Source: Balaenoptera acutorostrata (taxonomy: Eukaryota; Chordata; Mammalia; Artiodactyla; Balaenopteridae). From it: 64,000 bases of DNA. Positions 23,031 through 33,990 of the stretch are shown here, piece after piece. The notes beneath the pieces were generated by a model, which was not told the DNA's origin, did not search any database, and was given only the letters and a program-made list of their open reading frames with translations. The position numbers and the translations under genes were made by a program. How positions within the stretch are numbered: position 1 is the first letter of the stretch; each line of letters opens with the position of its first letter. Location of the stretch: the NCBI RefSeq assembly GCF_949987535.1, contig NC_080073.1, forward strand, positions 93,101,344-93,165,343, in the 5' to 3' direction.

Positions 23031-23843
23031 AACAGGGCTCACCAAACAAAAGCTGAAGAGCCTGCCTATGCATCGCTTGCTGCCAGAAAAAGAACACAGA
23101 AGGGATTCTGGAATCCCTACCCCATGTTCCAAGTACTGGGCTAGAAGCCTTATTATTTCATCTAATCCAAACGTCAGATATAATGCCTATTGTCATGGAC
23201 ACAATCTCCTGCCTTACTCAGCGATGGGAAGAGTTAACAGTTGTAGAGCATTATGCAAAAAAACAAAGAAAGCAGCCAAAGAGAACTTCCAAGTAGACTT
23301 GGCAGGCAAGATACTGGAGAATTAGCCAGTTGTGGGTTTAGCAAGTTGAGGCAAGAGGGGGCTGAGTAGGGAGGCACTGGGACTGGCTCTGGAAGCATTC
23401 TTCAACAAGATAGAGCTGTGGAGATCTCTGATTCCAAGATAGGATAGGGCTTCCTGAGGTCTCGGGAAGAGACGGCCCTTCACTCAGATGTACTGCTTCT
23501 CACAGTGAATCTTAACAAGTTGGGACAAATGGCGGAGGTCCACCCACTTTGGCGGATGACATTACACAAGCTGCCTTGAAAGATAAACTGATGTTTCCAA
23601 TTCCTGCAGGGCAACACAAGAGCAATACCTTTTGTCCTGCTTCCGGTTTCTTCCTGAGCAGTGGTACAGGAGGGAGAAAGGGGCTGCAAACCCAATGCCC
23701 TGAACTCCAAGGCATTTCAAAAGCCTTTGGCAAGAGGCCAAGAGAGACTGTGTCTTTATGGAAAACAGCGATGAGTGGCCACCTTTCTCCTACCTCTGTT
23801 TAGGGACGCCACACCCTGCCAATCCCGAGTAACACAGCTGTCT
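23031..23843. other. Unique non-coding DNA
   Basis: Moderately GC-rich. The overlapping open frames on both strands at 23480-23803 have no recognisable domain or splice context. Confidence 0.4.
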
Positions 23844-23859
23844 AAGAAGAGCCACAAGG

Positions 23860-24058
23860 GGCTTCCCTGGTGGCCCAGTGGTTGGGACTTCGCCTTCCAA
23901 TGCAGGGGGTGCAGGTTCAATCCCTGGTGGGAGATATAAGATCCCACATGCCTCCTGGCCAAAAAACCAAAACATAAAACAGAAGCAATAGTGTAACAAA
24001 TTCAATAAAGACTTTAAAAATGGTCCACATCAAAAAAAAAAAAATCTAAAAAAAAAAA
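23860..24058 (+). mobile_element. CHR-type SINE, short body with 'ggtccacatc' tail
   Basis: tRNA-like head followed by a non-CHR-2 3' part ending 'aaaaatggtccacatc' and A-runs. Perfect 16-bp duplication AAGAAGAGCCACAAGG (23844-23859 and 24059-24074). Confidence 0.93.
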
Positions 24059-24074
24059 AAGAAGAGCCACAAGG

Positions 24075-25384
24075 AAATCCACAGGGCCTCCAGGGTTCTG
24101 GAGGTCGATGCTATTTGCTAGGTCACAGAGCACACGTGGAAGCCCTAGCAGAACTGGAACTTTCCACTGAACAGCTGACCAGAAAGGGTCTAAAAGAAAG
24201 CAGGGATTAGATACACGGATGAGTTCCAGAGCAGTTGGAAAGGGGAGGTCTAGGCTGGCTGGCTAAAGAAAAAAAAACTTGATTTCAGGATAATCATTCA
24301 AGAGTAATAGCTCTGATCCTAGAATATGAGCTGTTTGGTCTTTTCATGTGGGCTGTGGACCACTCTGGGCCCAAAGGCATTAACTGGAACTGAAAGGTAG
24401 GCAAAGTTCCACAGGTCAACCTCACTCTTAACTGAAGCAGGGAAGTAAATGTTAAGATTTCCATGAGAGTTGTGTTCCCATTCAAGACGAAAAGCAGGTG
24501 AGTTAGGTATGTGAAACCAACAGAACCACAGGAGTGAGGAGAATAGAAAAGGAAGCAAAGTGTAACAAGCCTAAAAGAAGGGCCAGCGATCAAAAGGAAA
24601 CATATGCAATCATTTTTCACTGAAGGCAATAAATAATAATAAGTAAATATTTAAAATCATTCTATACTTCATTCCTTTTTTATTGAGCTCCTACCATGAT
24701 TTATTAACAAATTTGCAAAACAAGCATTACCCCAAAAAAGGGGGAAGGGGGAGGAGGGGGAGGAGGGAGAAAGAAAAAAGAAAAAAAGGTTAGTTGAAGA
24801 GTTTATTGTTTTTCAAACCTTCCACTATGTGTTTTATTCCTCCTGGGCATGTAGGGCTGAGTAGATCATATAAATCAGGCAAACCAGAATTCATGATTCA
24901 AGACTTTTTTACTTCCTCCATCCAAGAAAAAATAGCTGACAGTGTTTAGAATTGAACATTGTTTCAAGGCAGACAGCACTTCCATGTCCCATGTTTAATA
25001 CGTTCTGTTTCAAATCCATACTTATTGTTTTCCTTTTGTACATTATAAAGTCATCATCTCCCTTATGTGCTACACTGGTAGTGCCTTCCCCATTGGCAAA
25101 CAATGCAATACCTGCTTGCAACTCACTGAACCTTCAAAGCAAGCAACCTCACCGAATATTTAGTACGTTCTAGGCATAACAAATAAAAAACAAGCCTATT
25201 GCTTATAGGAATTATTTGATGTACATCCGTGAACAGCAAACTGGATGAATTCTCCAAAAAAAAAAAAAAGTTTTTTGGGAAACACCTATTGGCTTAAGGA
25301 AATCAACCTTTGCCCAAACTGGACAAATCGCTACAAGAGCAAATGACCTTGTATTTTACATATCCCCTTGTCTATGTCGCCCAC
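24075..25384. other. Unique non-coding DNA with a GA-rich run
   Basis: A GGGAGGAGG/GAAAA-rich tract lies at about 24735-24790 and an A-run at 25254-25269. No gene or repeat that I can name. Confidence 0.4.
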
Positions 25385-25495
25385 TTAGCTGTAACCATCA
25401 CAGGGCAGGGACTTTGTCTAGTTTTTTCACCCACTGTACCTAATACACTGCACGGAACATAACACATGCTGAATAAACATTGGTTGGAAAAATGG
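25385..25495 (+). repeat. L2 3' end
   Basis: 'cacagggcagggactttgtc' followed by 'catgctgaataaacattggt' is the L2 3' terminus motif order. Confidence 0.75.
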
Positions 25496-25734
25496 AAGTT
25501 GCTCAAAGTAAAAAACCAAAACATTATGCATTTGTGAAATATCCTTGGCTAAAACCACAAAAAAATTAAAGAAATGGATTTGATTAGGCTCTCAGGCAAA
25601 CACCTACGTGTCTTTCTACATCGACGTTCATCTGGCATTTAACACCTTATCTGGTTGAAAGGAAGACCCATAAGAGAGCCATCTCATTGACCCTCATCTG
25701 GGAAACCCTGGAGCGTGGTATTAGAATTGACTGA

Positions 25735-26040
25735 GCATCACTGTGCCTTCACCTACTAGCCCAGTTTCCTAGGATATTTCTTGACCTTCCTAAGACTCAT
25801 TTTCCACATCTGTAAAATGGGATTACTTTAAAAGCTTCCTATAAGAATATCTGATGATAACTAACATTTACTGAGTATTTCCTCTTTGGTAGAAACTGTG
25901 CTAAATTCTTTATATGTATATAATATTTCCTATATTTATATGTTATGTAAACATATAATCTCATTTAATTCTCACAACAACCCTATGACTGTTCTCTCCA
26001 TTCTACAGATGAGGGAACGGAGGCATCTGGACTTCTAGCT
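25735..26040 (+). repeat. Two adjacent MIR fragments
   Basis: The first (to about 25850) contains 'cacatctgtaaaatgggatt'. The second (about 25855-26035) contains 'aacatttactgagtatttcc' and 'ctacagatgagggaacggag'. Confidence 0.7.
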
Positions 26041-26068
26041 GTGGGCTCATGTCAAAACAGGTAGCGAG

Positions 26069-26373
26069 GGGCTTCCCTGGTGGCGCAGTGGTTGAGAATC
26101 TGCCTGCCAATGCAGGGAACACGGGTTCGAGCCCTGGTCTGGGAGGATCCCACATGCCGCGGAGCGGCTGGGCCCGTGAGCCACAATTACTGAGCCTGCG
26201 TGTCTGGAACCTGTGCTCCGCAACAAGAGAGGCCACGACAGTGAGAGGCCCGCGCACCGCGATGAAGAGTGGCCCCCGCTTGCCACAACTAGAGAAAGCC
26301 CTCGCGCAGAAACGAAGGCCCAACACAGCCATAAAAAACAAACAAACAAACAAAAACAAACAAACAAACAAAA
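26069..26373 (+). mobile_element. CHR-type SINE with (AAAC)n tail
   Basis: Full-length SINE, perfect 15-bp duplication AAAACAGGTAGCGAG (26054-26068 and 26374-26388). The tail is (AAAC)n rather than AAATAAAT. Confidence 0.95.
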
Positions 26374-27511
26374 AAAACAGGTAGCGAGTTACCAACAGCA
26401 GGACTAAAATGCATGTAGTCTGGCTCCAAAGCTGGTACCCGCAATCTCTGCTGTGGTTGTTATTTATGGGCTTAGATTGTCTCTAGGCACAGAAAAAAGT
26501 GGTAATAATCCTGCCTCCCAGGAGAAGAGCTGGGTGTCTGGGATACAGAAGGGATAGTTTTAACTTACACACCCTTATGTATCCTTGGAATTTTATGCTT
26601 TAGGAATGTATTCCCTATTCAGAAAAATATTATACTCCAAAAAGATTTTTTGAAGGCTGAAATTGCTATATGAGTTCACAAACTCAGTAATGATGCTTCC
26701 CTTTATGTAAAGAGTTGGGGGGCAGGTAACATTTTCACCATTTAACACTAAAAGCATCATAAAATCTTATACTCATGCAAAGGCCCAACCAGGTGCCTGT
26801 TTACTACATTCTGAAGTTCCTAACATAATCACTGTATTAGTTCTTTTGCTCCAATTGTAAGGGTTTCGCTGACTGTGAAGGAGCGTGTCCACCTCAGGGC
26901 TTTTGCACTTGCTGTTTCCCCCACCAGGAGCCTTCCTCTCCCATTTATCCAGAGGCTCCACCCTCACCTGCCTCCTTCAGGTCCATGCTTAAATGTCATC
27001 TTCTCAATCACACTTTTTTTAAAAAAAATCTTTATTGGAGTATAATTGCTTTACAATGGTGTGTTAGTTTCAGCTTTATAACAAAGTGAATCAGCTATAC
27101 ATATACATATATCCCCATATCTCTTCCCTCTTGCAACTCCCTCCCTCCCACCCTCCTTATCCTACCCCTCTAGGTGTTCACAAAGCACCGAACTGATCTC
27201 CCTGTGCTATGTGGCTGCTTCCCACTAGCTCTCTGTTTTACACTTGGTAGTATATGTAAGTCCATGCCACTCTCTCACTTCATCCCAGCTTACCCTTCCC
27301 CCTCCCCGTGTCCTCAAGTCCATTCTCTAGTAGGTCTGCATCTTTATTCCCATCCTGCCCCTAAGTTCTTCATAACCATTTTTTTTTTTAGATTCCATAT
27401 ATATGTGTTAGCATACAGTATTTGTTTTTCTCTTTCTGACTTACTTCACTCTGTATGACAGACTCTAGGTCCATCCACCTCACTACAAATAACTCAATTT
27501 CATTTCTTTTT

Positions 27512-27854
27512 TTTTTTTTTTTTTTTTAAGGATTTTCTTATTTATTTATTTATTTATTTATTTATTTTTGGCTGTGTTGGGTCTTCGGTTCGTGCGAGGG
27601 CTTTCTCCAGTTGCGGCAAGCGGGGGCCACTCTTCATCGCGGTGCGGGGACCGCTCTTCATCGCGGTGCGCAGGCCTTTCTCTATCGCGGCCCCTCCCAT
27701 CGCGGGGCACAGGCTCCAGACGCGCAGGCTCAGCAATTGTGGCTCACGGGCCCAGCTGCTCCGTGGCATGTGGGATCTTCCCAGACCAGGGCTCGAACCC
27801 GTGTCCCCTGCATTAGCAGGCAGATTCTCAACCACTGCGCCACCAGGGAAGCCC
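27512..27854 (-). mobile_element. CHR-type SINE, 24-bp-duplication subtype
   Basis: Duplication TCATTTCTTTTT (27500-27511 and 27855-27866). Shares three marks with the SINEs at 35399 and 59333: a tandem 24-bp repeat of the GCACCGCGATGAAGAG block, a GGAGGGGCCGCGATAG-like segment, and CGCACGAACCGAAG near the 3' end. Confidence 0.93.
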
Positions 27855-28006
27855 TCATTTCTTTTTATGGCTGAGTAATATTCCATTGTATATATGTGCC
27901 ACATATTTCTTATCCATTCATCTGTCAACGGACACTTAGGTTGCTTCCATGTCCTGTCTATTGTAAATAGGGCTGCAATGAACATTGTGGTACATGACTC
28001 TTTTTG

Positions 28007-28314
28007 TTTTTTTTTTTTTTTAGATTTTTTTTTTTTATTGATTGATTGGTTGCTATGTTGGGTCTTCGTTTCTGTGCTAGGGCTTTCTCTAGTTGCGGCA
28101 AGCGGGGGCCACTCTTCATTGCGGTGCGCGGGCCTCTCACTATCATGGCCTCTCTTGTTGCGGAGCACAGGCTCCAGACGTGCAGGCTCAGTAGTTGTGG
28201 CTCACGAGCCTAGTTGCTCCGCAACATGTGGGATCTTCCCAGACCAGGGCGCAAACCCATGTCCCCTGCATTAGCAGGCAGATTCTCAACCACTGCGCCA
28301 ACAGGGAAGCCCCC
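28007..28314 (-). mobile_element. CHR-type SINE
   Basis: Full-length SINE in the L1, perfect 14-bp duplication CATGACTCTTTTTG (27993-28006 and 28315-28328). Confidence 0.95.
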
Positions 28315-28766
28315 CATGACTCTTTTTGAATTATGGTTTTCTCAGGGTATAGGCCCAGTAGTGGGATTGCTGGGTCGTATGGTAGTTCTAGTTTTAGTTT
28401 TTTAAGAAAGCTCCATACTGTTCTCCATAGTGGCTGTATCAATTTACATTCCCACCAACAGTGCAAGAGGGTTCCCTCTTTTCCATACCCTCACCAGCAT
28501 TTACTGTTTGTAGAATTTTTGCTGATGGCCATTCTGACCAGTGTGAGGTGATACCTCATTGTAGTTTTGATTTGCATTTCTTTAATGATCAGTGATACTG
28601 AGCATCTTTTCATGTGTCTGTTGGCAATCTGTATGTCTTCTTTGGAGAAATGTCTATTTAGGTCTTCTGCCCATTTTTGGATTGGGTTGTTTGTTTCTTT
28701 AATATTGAGCCGCATGAGCTGTTTATGTATTTTGGAGATTAATCCTTTGTCTGTTGATTCATTTGC

Positions 28767-29306
28767 AAATATTTTCTCCCATTCTGAGGGTTGTCTTTTG
28801 GTCTTGTTTATGGATTCCTTTGCTGTGCAAAAGCTTTTAAGTTTCATTAGGTCTCATTTGTTGATTTTTGTTTTTATTTCGATTTCTCTAGGAGGTGGGT
28901 CAAAAAGGATCTTGCTGTGATTGATGTCATAGAGTGTTCTGCCTATGTTTTCCTCTAAGAGTTTTATAGTGTCTGGCCATCATTTAGGTCTTTAATCCAT
29001 TTTGAGTTTATTTATGTGTATGGTGTTAGGGAGTGTTCTAATTTCATTCTTTTACGTGTAGCTGTCCAGTTTTCCCAGCACCACTTATTGAAGAGGCTGT
29101 CTTTTCTCCACTGTATATTCTTGCCTCCTTTATTAAAGATAAGGTGACCGTATGTGCGTGGGTTTATATCTGGGCTTTCGATCCTGTTCCATTGATCTAT
29201 ATTTCTGTTTTTGTGCCACTACCAGACTGTCTTGATTACTGTAGCTTTGTAGTATAGTCTGAAGTCAGGGAGCCTGATTCCTCCAGCTCCGTTTTTCTTT
29301 CTCAAG
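28767..29306 (-). other. Near-identity tract shared with the L1 at 2935-3474
   Basis: Partner of 2935-3474: 539 of 540 positions match without a gap, mismatch at 28881. The flanks diverge by roughly 10 percent. Confidence 0.7.
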
Positions 29307-29820
29307 GTTGCTTTGGCTAATTGGGGTCTTCTGTTTCCACACAAACTGTGAAATTTTTTGTTCTAGTTCTGTGAAAAATGCCAATGGTAGTTTGATAGGG
29401 ATTGCATTGAATCTGTAGATTGCTTTTGGTAGTATAGTCATTTTCACAATGTTGATTCTTCCAATCCAAGAACATGGTATATCTCTCCATCTGTTTGTAT
29501 CATCTTTAATTTCTTTCATCAGTGTCTTATAGTTTTCTGCATACAGGTCTTTTGTCTCCATAGGTAGGTTTATTCCTAGGTATTTTATTCTTTTTGTTGC
29601 AATGGTAAATGGGAGTGTTTCCTTAATTTCTCTTTCAGATTTCTCATCATTAGTGTATAGGAATGCAAGAGATTTCTGTGCATTAATTTTGTATCCTGCT
29701 ACTTTACCAAATTCATTGATTACCTCTAGCAGTTTTCTGGTAGCGTCTTTAGGATTCTCTATGTATAGTATCATGTCATCTGCAAACAGTGACAGCTTTA
29801 CTTCTTCTTTTCTCATTTGG

Positions 29821-30964
29821 AGGCTAAACAATACACTACTTAATAACCAAGAGATCACTGAAGAAATCAAAGAGGAAATCAAAAAATACCTAGAAACAAA
29901 TGACAATGAAAACACGATGACCCAAGACCTATGGGATGCAGCAAAAGCATTTCTAAGAGGGAAGTTTATAGCAATACAATCCTACCTTAAGAAACAAGAA
30001 ACATCTCAAGTAAACAACCTAACCTTATACCTAAAGCAATTATAGAAAGAAGAAAAAAAAAACCCCAAAGTTAGCAGAAGGAAAGAAATCATAAAGATCA
30101 GATCAGAAATAAATGAAAAACAAATGAAAGGGCTTCCCTGGTGGCACAGTGGTTGAGAATCTGCCTGCCAATGCAGGGGACACGGGTTCCAGCCCCGGTC
30201 TGGGAAGATCCCATATGCCATGGAGCAACTAGGCCCGTGAGCCACAATTACTGAGCCTGCGTGTCTGGAGCCTGTGCTCCCCAACAAGAGAGGCCGCAAT
30301 AATGAGAGGCCCGCGCACCGCGATGAAGAGTGGCCCCCACTTGCCGCAACTAGAGAAAGCCCTCACACAGAAACAAAGACCCAACACACCCATAAATAAT
30401 AAATAAATTAATTAAAGAAAAAAAAGTAGAGGAATTTAAACAAAAACGCCTAAAGAAACTCAACATTTAAAAAAAAAAACAAATGAAGGAAACAGTAGCA
30501 AAGATCAATAAAACTAAAAGCTGGTTCTTTGAGAAGATAAACAAAATTGATAAACCAGTAGCCAGACTCATCAAGAAAAAAAGGGAGAAGACTCAAATCA
30601 ATAGAATTAGAAATGAAAAAGGAGAAGTAACAACTGACACTGAAGAAATACAAAGGATCATGAGAGATTACTACAAGCAACTATATGTCAATAAAATGGA
30701 CAACCGGGAAGAAATGGACAAATTCTTAGGAAAGCACAACCTTCCAAGACTGAACCAGGAAGAAATAGAAAATATAAACAGACCAATCACAAGCACTGAA
30801 ATTGAGACTGTGATTAAAAACCTTCCAACAAACAAAAGCCCAGGACCATATGGCTTCACAGGCAAATTCTATCAAACATTTAGAGAAGAGCTAACACCTA
30901 TCCTTCTCAAACTCTTCCAAAATATAGCAGAGAGAGGAACACTCCCAAAATCATTCTACAAGGC
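29821..30964 (+). pseudogene. Inverted L1 ORF2 segment (endonuclease end to early RT)
   Basis: Reads as ORF2 on the plus strand, from the RLNNTLL-like region after the endonuclease to the SITL region before the RT core. A SINE at 30129-30474 splits it. The 166-codon frame at 30483-30983 runs out into the target-site duplication. It corresponds to about 56733-57515 in the plus-strand L1. Confidence 0.88.
30129..30474 (+). mobile_element. CHR-type SINE with extra 3' segment
   Basis: Duplication AAAAACAAATGAA (30116-30128 and 30475-30487). Between the SINE's own A-rich tail and the terminal A-run lie about 43 non-SINE bases (30426-30468). Confidence 0.92.
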
Positions 30965-31066
30965 CTCAATCACACTTTTTTAAAAACTGCAATCCCTTTA
31001 TTTTTCTCCATATCACATATCCCCATCCGATGACACCTATGTTTTTACTTATTTGTTGTTGTCTTT

Positions 31067-31404
31067 TTTTTTTTTTAAATAGACAACTGATTTGAGTGTT
31101 AACTCTTTTTTTTTTAATTGATTAATTAATTTATTTATTTTTAGCTGCGTTGGGTCTTCGTTTCTGTGCGAGGGCTTTCTCTGGTTGCAGCAAGTGGGGG
31201 CCACTCTTCATCGCGGTGCGCGGGCCTCTCACTATCACGGCCTCTCTTGTTGCAGAGCACAGGCTCCAGACGCGCAGGCTCAGCAGTTGTGGCTCACGGG
31301 CCTAGTTGCTCCGCGGCATGTGGGATCTTCCCAGACCAGGGCTCGAACCCGTGTCCCCTGCATTGGCAGGCAGACTCTCAACCACTGCGCCACCAGGGAA
31401 GCCC
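31067..31404 (-). mobile_element. CHR-type SINE with extra 3' segment
   Basis: Perfect duplication TTGTTGTTGTCTTT (31053-31066 and 31405-31418). On the minus strand, about 29 non-SINE bases (31077-31105) lie between two A-tails. Confidence 0.93.
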
Positions 31405-31545
31405 TTGTTGTTGTCTTTCTCCCTACCCCAGGCCCTTAGAATGTCAGCTCCATGAGGGCTGGAATTTTTACCTCTTCAAGTCACTGCTGCTTCCTCAGCC
31501 CCTGGAAGAGTGGAACCTCATTTAATTGTTGAATGAAATGAATTG

Positions 31546-32599
31546 AGTGTGGCCTATGGAATCCTCCTAAGGTGAACATTTTGAAACTTTTAAATTGAAA
31601 AATGTATCTATTTTACAGGGCCAGCTTTAGGAAAGAATGAGGAGTGACCAACATAGTATATTTTAAGAAAGAAAGAAAATCCATTAGTCCGAAGTGTCAC
31701 AGTAAGTAAAGTCTACCTTTACAAATTCATTCTCTGGGGTTCTTCTGAAAACGTTTTAAACGTGTGTTACAGCAGTCTTGCTGATTTGAGCTGAGCTGGT
31801 GAAGTGGAAAAAGCATGGAGGTTGACATCAGACTATAGATATCCATGCCAATGTGACCAGCAAGATATTTAACCTAAGTTCCCTAATCTATAAAAGGTTG
31901 ATAATTATAACAGTTGCTTAACTGTATAAACTTGTTATGCGACTTACATTGGTTTAAGTGAGGAGCAAATGAGTTTATGAGTGAAGCACTTGGTAAGACG
32001 TAATACATATTCTAACTAAATGTGAAGTCTAAGAAGGAGTAACATAACAGATGTTTCTTTCAAAGTTATCACCAAAATAGTAAAAGTTAAGTGAAATTTA
32101 AAGAACAGAAGAGAAAATCAAATTTAATAGAAAGTATGGACTTAAAATGTCACTTAAATTAATGCCAGTTTCCTTGAGCTTTTCATTTTTAAGCGTTATG
32201 AAGCAAATTTGTAACAAAATCTACAGAAAATAATGTGGTATGACTGCCAGTGGGCACATATTAAGAATTTCCAGAGGAGGGAAAAAGTTTTTAACATCAC
32301 ATGTTCTAAAAGAGCAAAGCCCAACAATCCTGACAAGCCGCCCAGAAAATTCAGTGGAAACAAGCATTTATTTAACTTCAAAGAAGCAGCAATGACTTGC
32401 TGGTTGATAAGAAAAGAAAAACAAAACAGTGCAGAGTCAAAATTCTCTTGCTGCCTTTTTTTCTCATTTATGTAAGTTTAAATGACTTCTTTCCTTGGAC
32501 TATTAAAAGTATACAATCTTCTAGGGGCCAGTCAACCTTCATTTAAAGGGTAGGGAATGACTGACAGATGTTCAACAGTCATTCAATCCTTATAATATG
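31546..32599. other. Unique non-coding DNA
   Basis: AT-rich; nothing I can name. Confidence 0.4.
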
Positions 32600-32740
32600 C
32601 ATTACAAATCAGAGCCTGTGAGAACAGAAGAGGCCTGAGCACCCAGTCCAACTCCCTCATTTTATAGAGAAAGAAACTGACACATCGGCAAATTAAATGG
32701 CTTTCCCAGCTCTCATATTCATTCATAAAAACAGACACCA
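32600..32740 (+). repeat. MIR-type SINE fragment
   Basis: Contains 'cagtccaactccctcatttt' and 'agagaaagaaactgacacat', as in MIR subtypes. Confidence 0.6.
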
Positions 32741-33173
32741 GAGTGTGTTTCATGTAATATGGAAATTACTTTTTTAAGGAAAAAATCATTTTCCTCCCTA
32801 GCCCAAAGGAATTAAATCCACTGGATTAATGAGCTAAATAAACAGACCAGATCGCCTTCTCAGTATCTTTTATCAGAGGCTTCTAAAGCTCCTTCATATT
32901 TCAGTAGGGGTTTTCATGTAAGGGAGAGTAACAGCCTTTTTCTCCCTTTCAAGCTGAAAATTCTGAGGCTCATCATTTTAGCACAGATACAAGTTATAAT
33001 TATGTGCCTCTCTTGGGACAGTCCAAAGACCCTGTATCTGTAAATATATATAAGAGACCCACCCCGAAAAATATTTTCTTACCTTTATTGTGACTATACG
33101 TAAAACAACCCTCATCTTTAAGTGGCAAACTTCGACCTTCTTCTGGAGAGAAGCTCTTGCCTCCACCTGAATT
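32741..33173. other. Unique non-coding DNA
   Basis: Nothing I can name. Confidence 0.4.
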
Positions 33174-33180
33174 CACCATC

Positions 33181-33506
33181 TTTTTTTTTTTAAACTTTTT
33201 TTGGGTTTTATTTTTATTTATTATTTATTTATTTATTTATTTATGGCTGTGTTGGGTCTTAATTTCTGTGCGAGGGCTTTCTCTAGTTGTGGCAAGTGGG
33301 GGCCACTCTTCATCGCGGCGTGCGGGCCTCTCATTATCGCGGCCTCTCTTGTTGCAGAGCACAGGCTCCAGACGCGCAGGCTCAGTAATTGTGGCTCACG
33401 GGCCTAGTTGCTCCGCGGCATGTGGGATCCTCCCAGACCAGGGCTCGAACCCGTGTCTCCTGCATTGGCAGGCAGACTCTCAACCACTGCGCCACCAGGG
33501 AAGCCC
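33181..33506 (-). mobile_element. CHR-type SINE
   Basis: Full-length minus-strand SINE. Flanks share CACCATC (33174-33180 and 33507-33513), possibly a longer imperfect duplication. Confidence 0.92.
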
Positions 33507-33794
33507 CACCATCCTTTTAACTTTCAAATTATTCAGTGATCAGCATCACATATGCTGGAAAAGACACCAATAAATTCAAAGGGAGATGATTTAAGAATAA
33601 TAAAACAACCTACACGAAGCAAATAATAAAACTAACATCCAGACTCATAATTCAAGTGTTTGGATACCATTTACTATTAAAAGAGTTTTCCTAATAATGC
33701 TAAGAAAAACCAGAGCTTTATATCAGCTACCCAGGCAGACGCTCACATATAGGATGAGGCGTCAGAGAAGCCTAAGACGGCCCTAAATATCACA

Positions 33795-33990
33795 ATTGCA
33801 CCTGCTAATTAACAGCTTACCATGTGCTAAGCATTCTACCATCTGTTAGCCCACCTAATTCAAACAACAACCCTGCCAATTGGAAATATCACCCTCATTT
33901 TTGAGATGAGAATCAGAGAGGTCAGTCATTTGCCCAAGATCACCAAGCTAAGAGGTCAAGGAGCCAAGATTTATACCCTGATCTTTCTAA
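33795..33990 (+). repeat. MIR SINE
   Basis: 'cttaccatgtgctaagcatt', 'tttttgagatgagaatcaga' and 'gcccaagatcaccaagctaa' in MIR order. Confidence 0.75.

Larger units (their letters stand above)
27400..29820 (-). pseudogene. L1 ORF2 relic, RT to C-terminus (non-inverted part)
   Basis: Minus-strand ORF2 from just upstream of the RT FADD motif (29775-29786) to the C-terminus, broken by frameshifts and by two SINEs (27512-27854 and 28007-28314). A 216-codon frame at 29265-29915 crosses the inversion junction, so its first about 33 residues come from the wrong strand of L1. Not functional. Confidence 0.85.
27021..30964 (-). mobile_element. Twin-primed (5'-inverted) young L1
   Basis: One L1 insertion in a duplication of CTCAATCACACTTTTTT (27003-27019 within a longer T-run, and 30965-30981). 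The right copy is followed by AAAA, giving TTTT|AA. Bases 27021-29820 are the minus-strand 3' part, including the full 3' UTR. Bases 29821-30964 are an upstream ORF2 part in the opposite orientation. At the junction both segments share TGGA. About 0.5 kb of ORF2 between the two segments is missing. Three SINEs sit inside. Confidence 0.92.
26840..31545 (+). repeat. L2 LINE 3' region split by nested insertions
   Basis: L2-like sequence ('cagggcttttgcacttgctg', 'ccttcaggtccatgcttaaa') runs to 27020. It resumes at 30982 ('aatccctttatttttctcca') and again at 31419-31545 ('gctccatgagggctggaatt'). The L1 at 27021-30964 and the SINE at 31067-31404 interrupt it. It is the oldest layer of this stack. 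Confidence 0.75.

Noticed and set aside
27554..28168. A 204-codon minus-strand open frame
   Set aside because: It reads through two SINEs and the L1 between them; the GC-rich SINE body is open in several frames. Not a gene.
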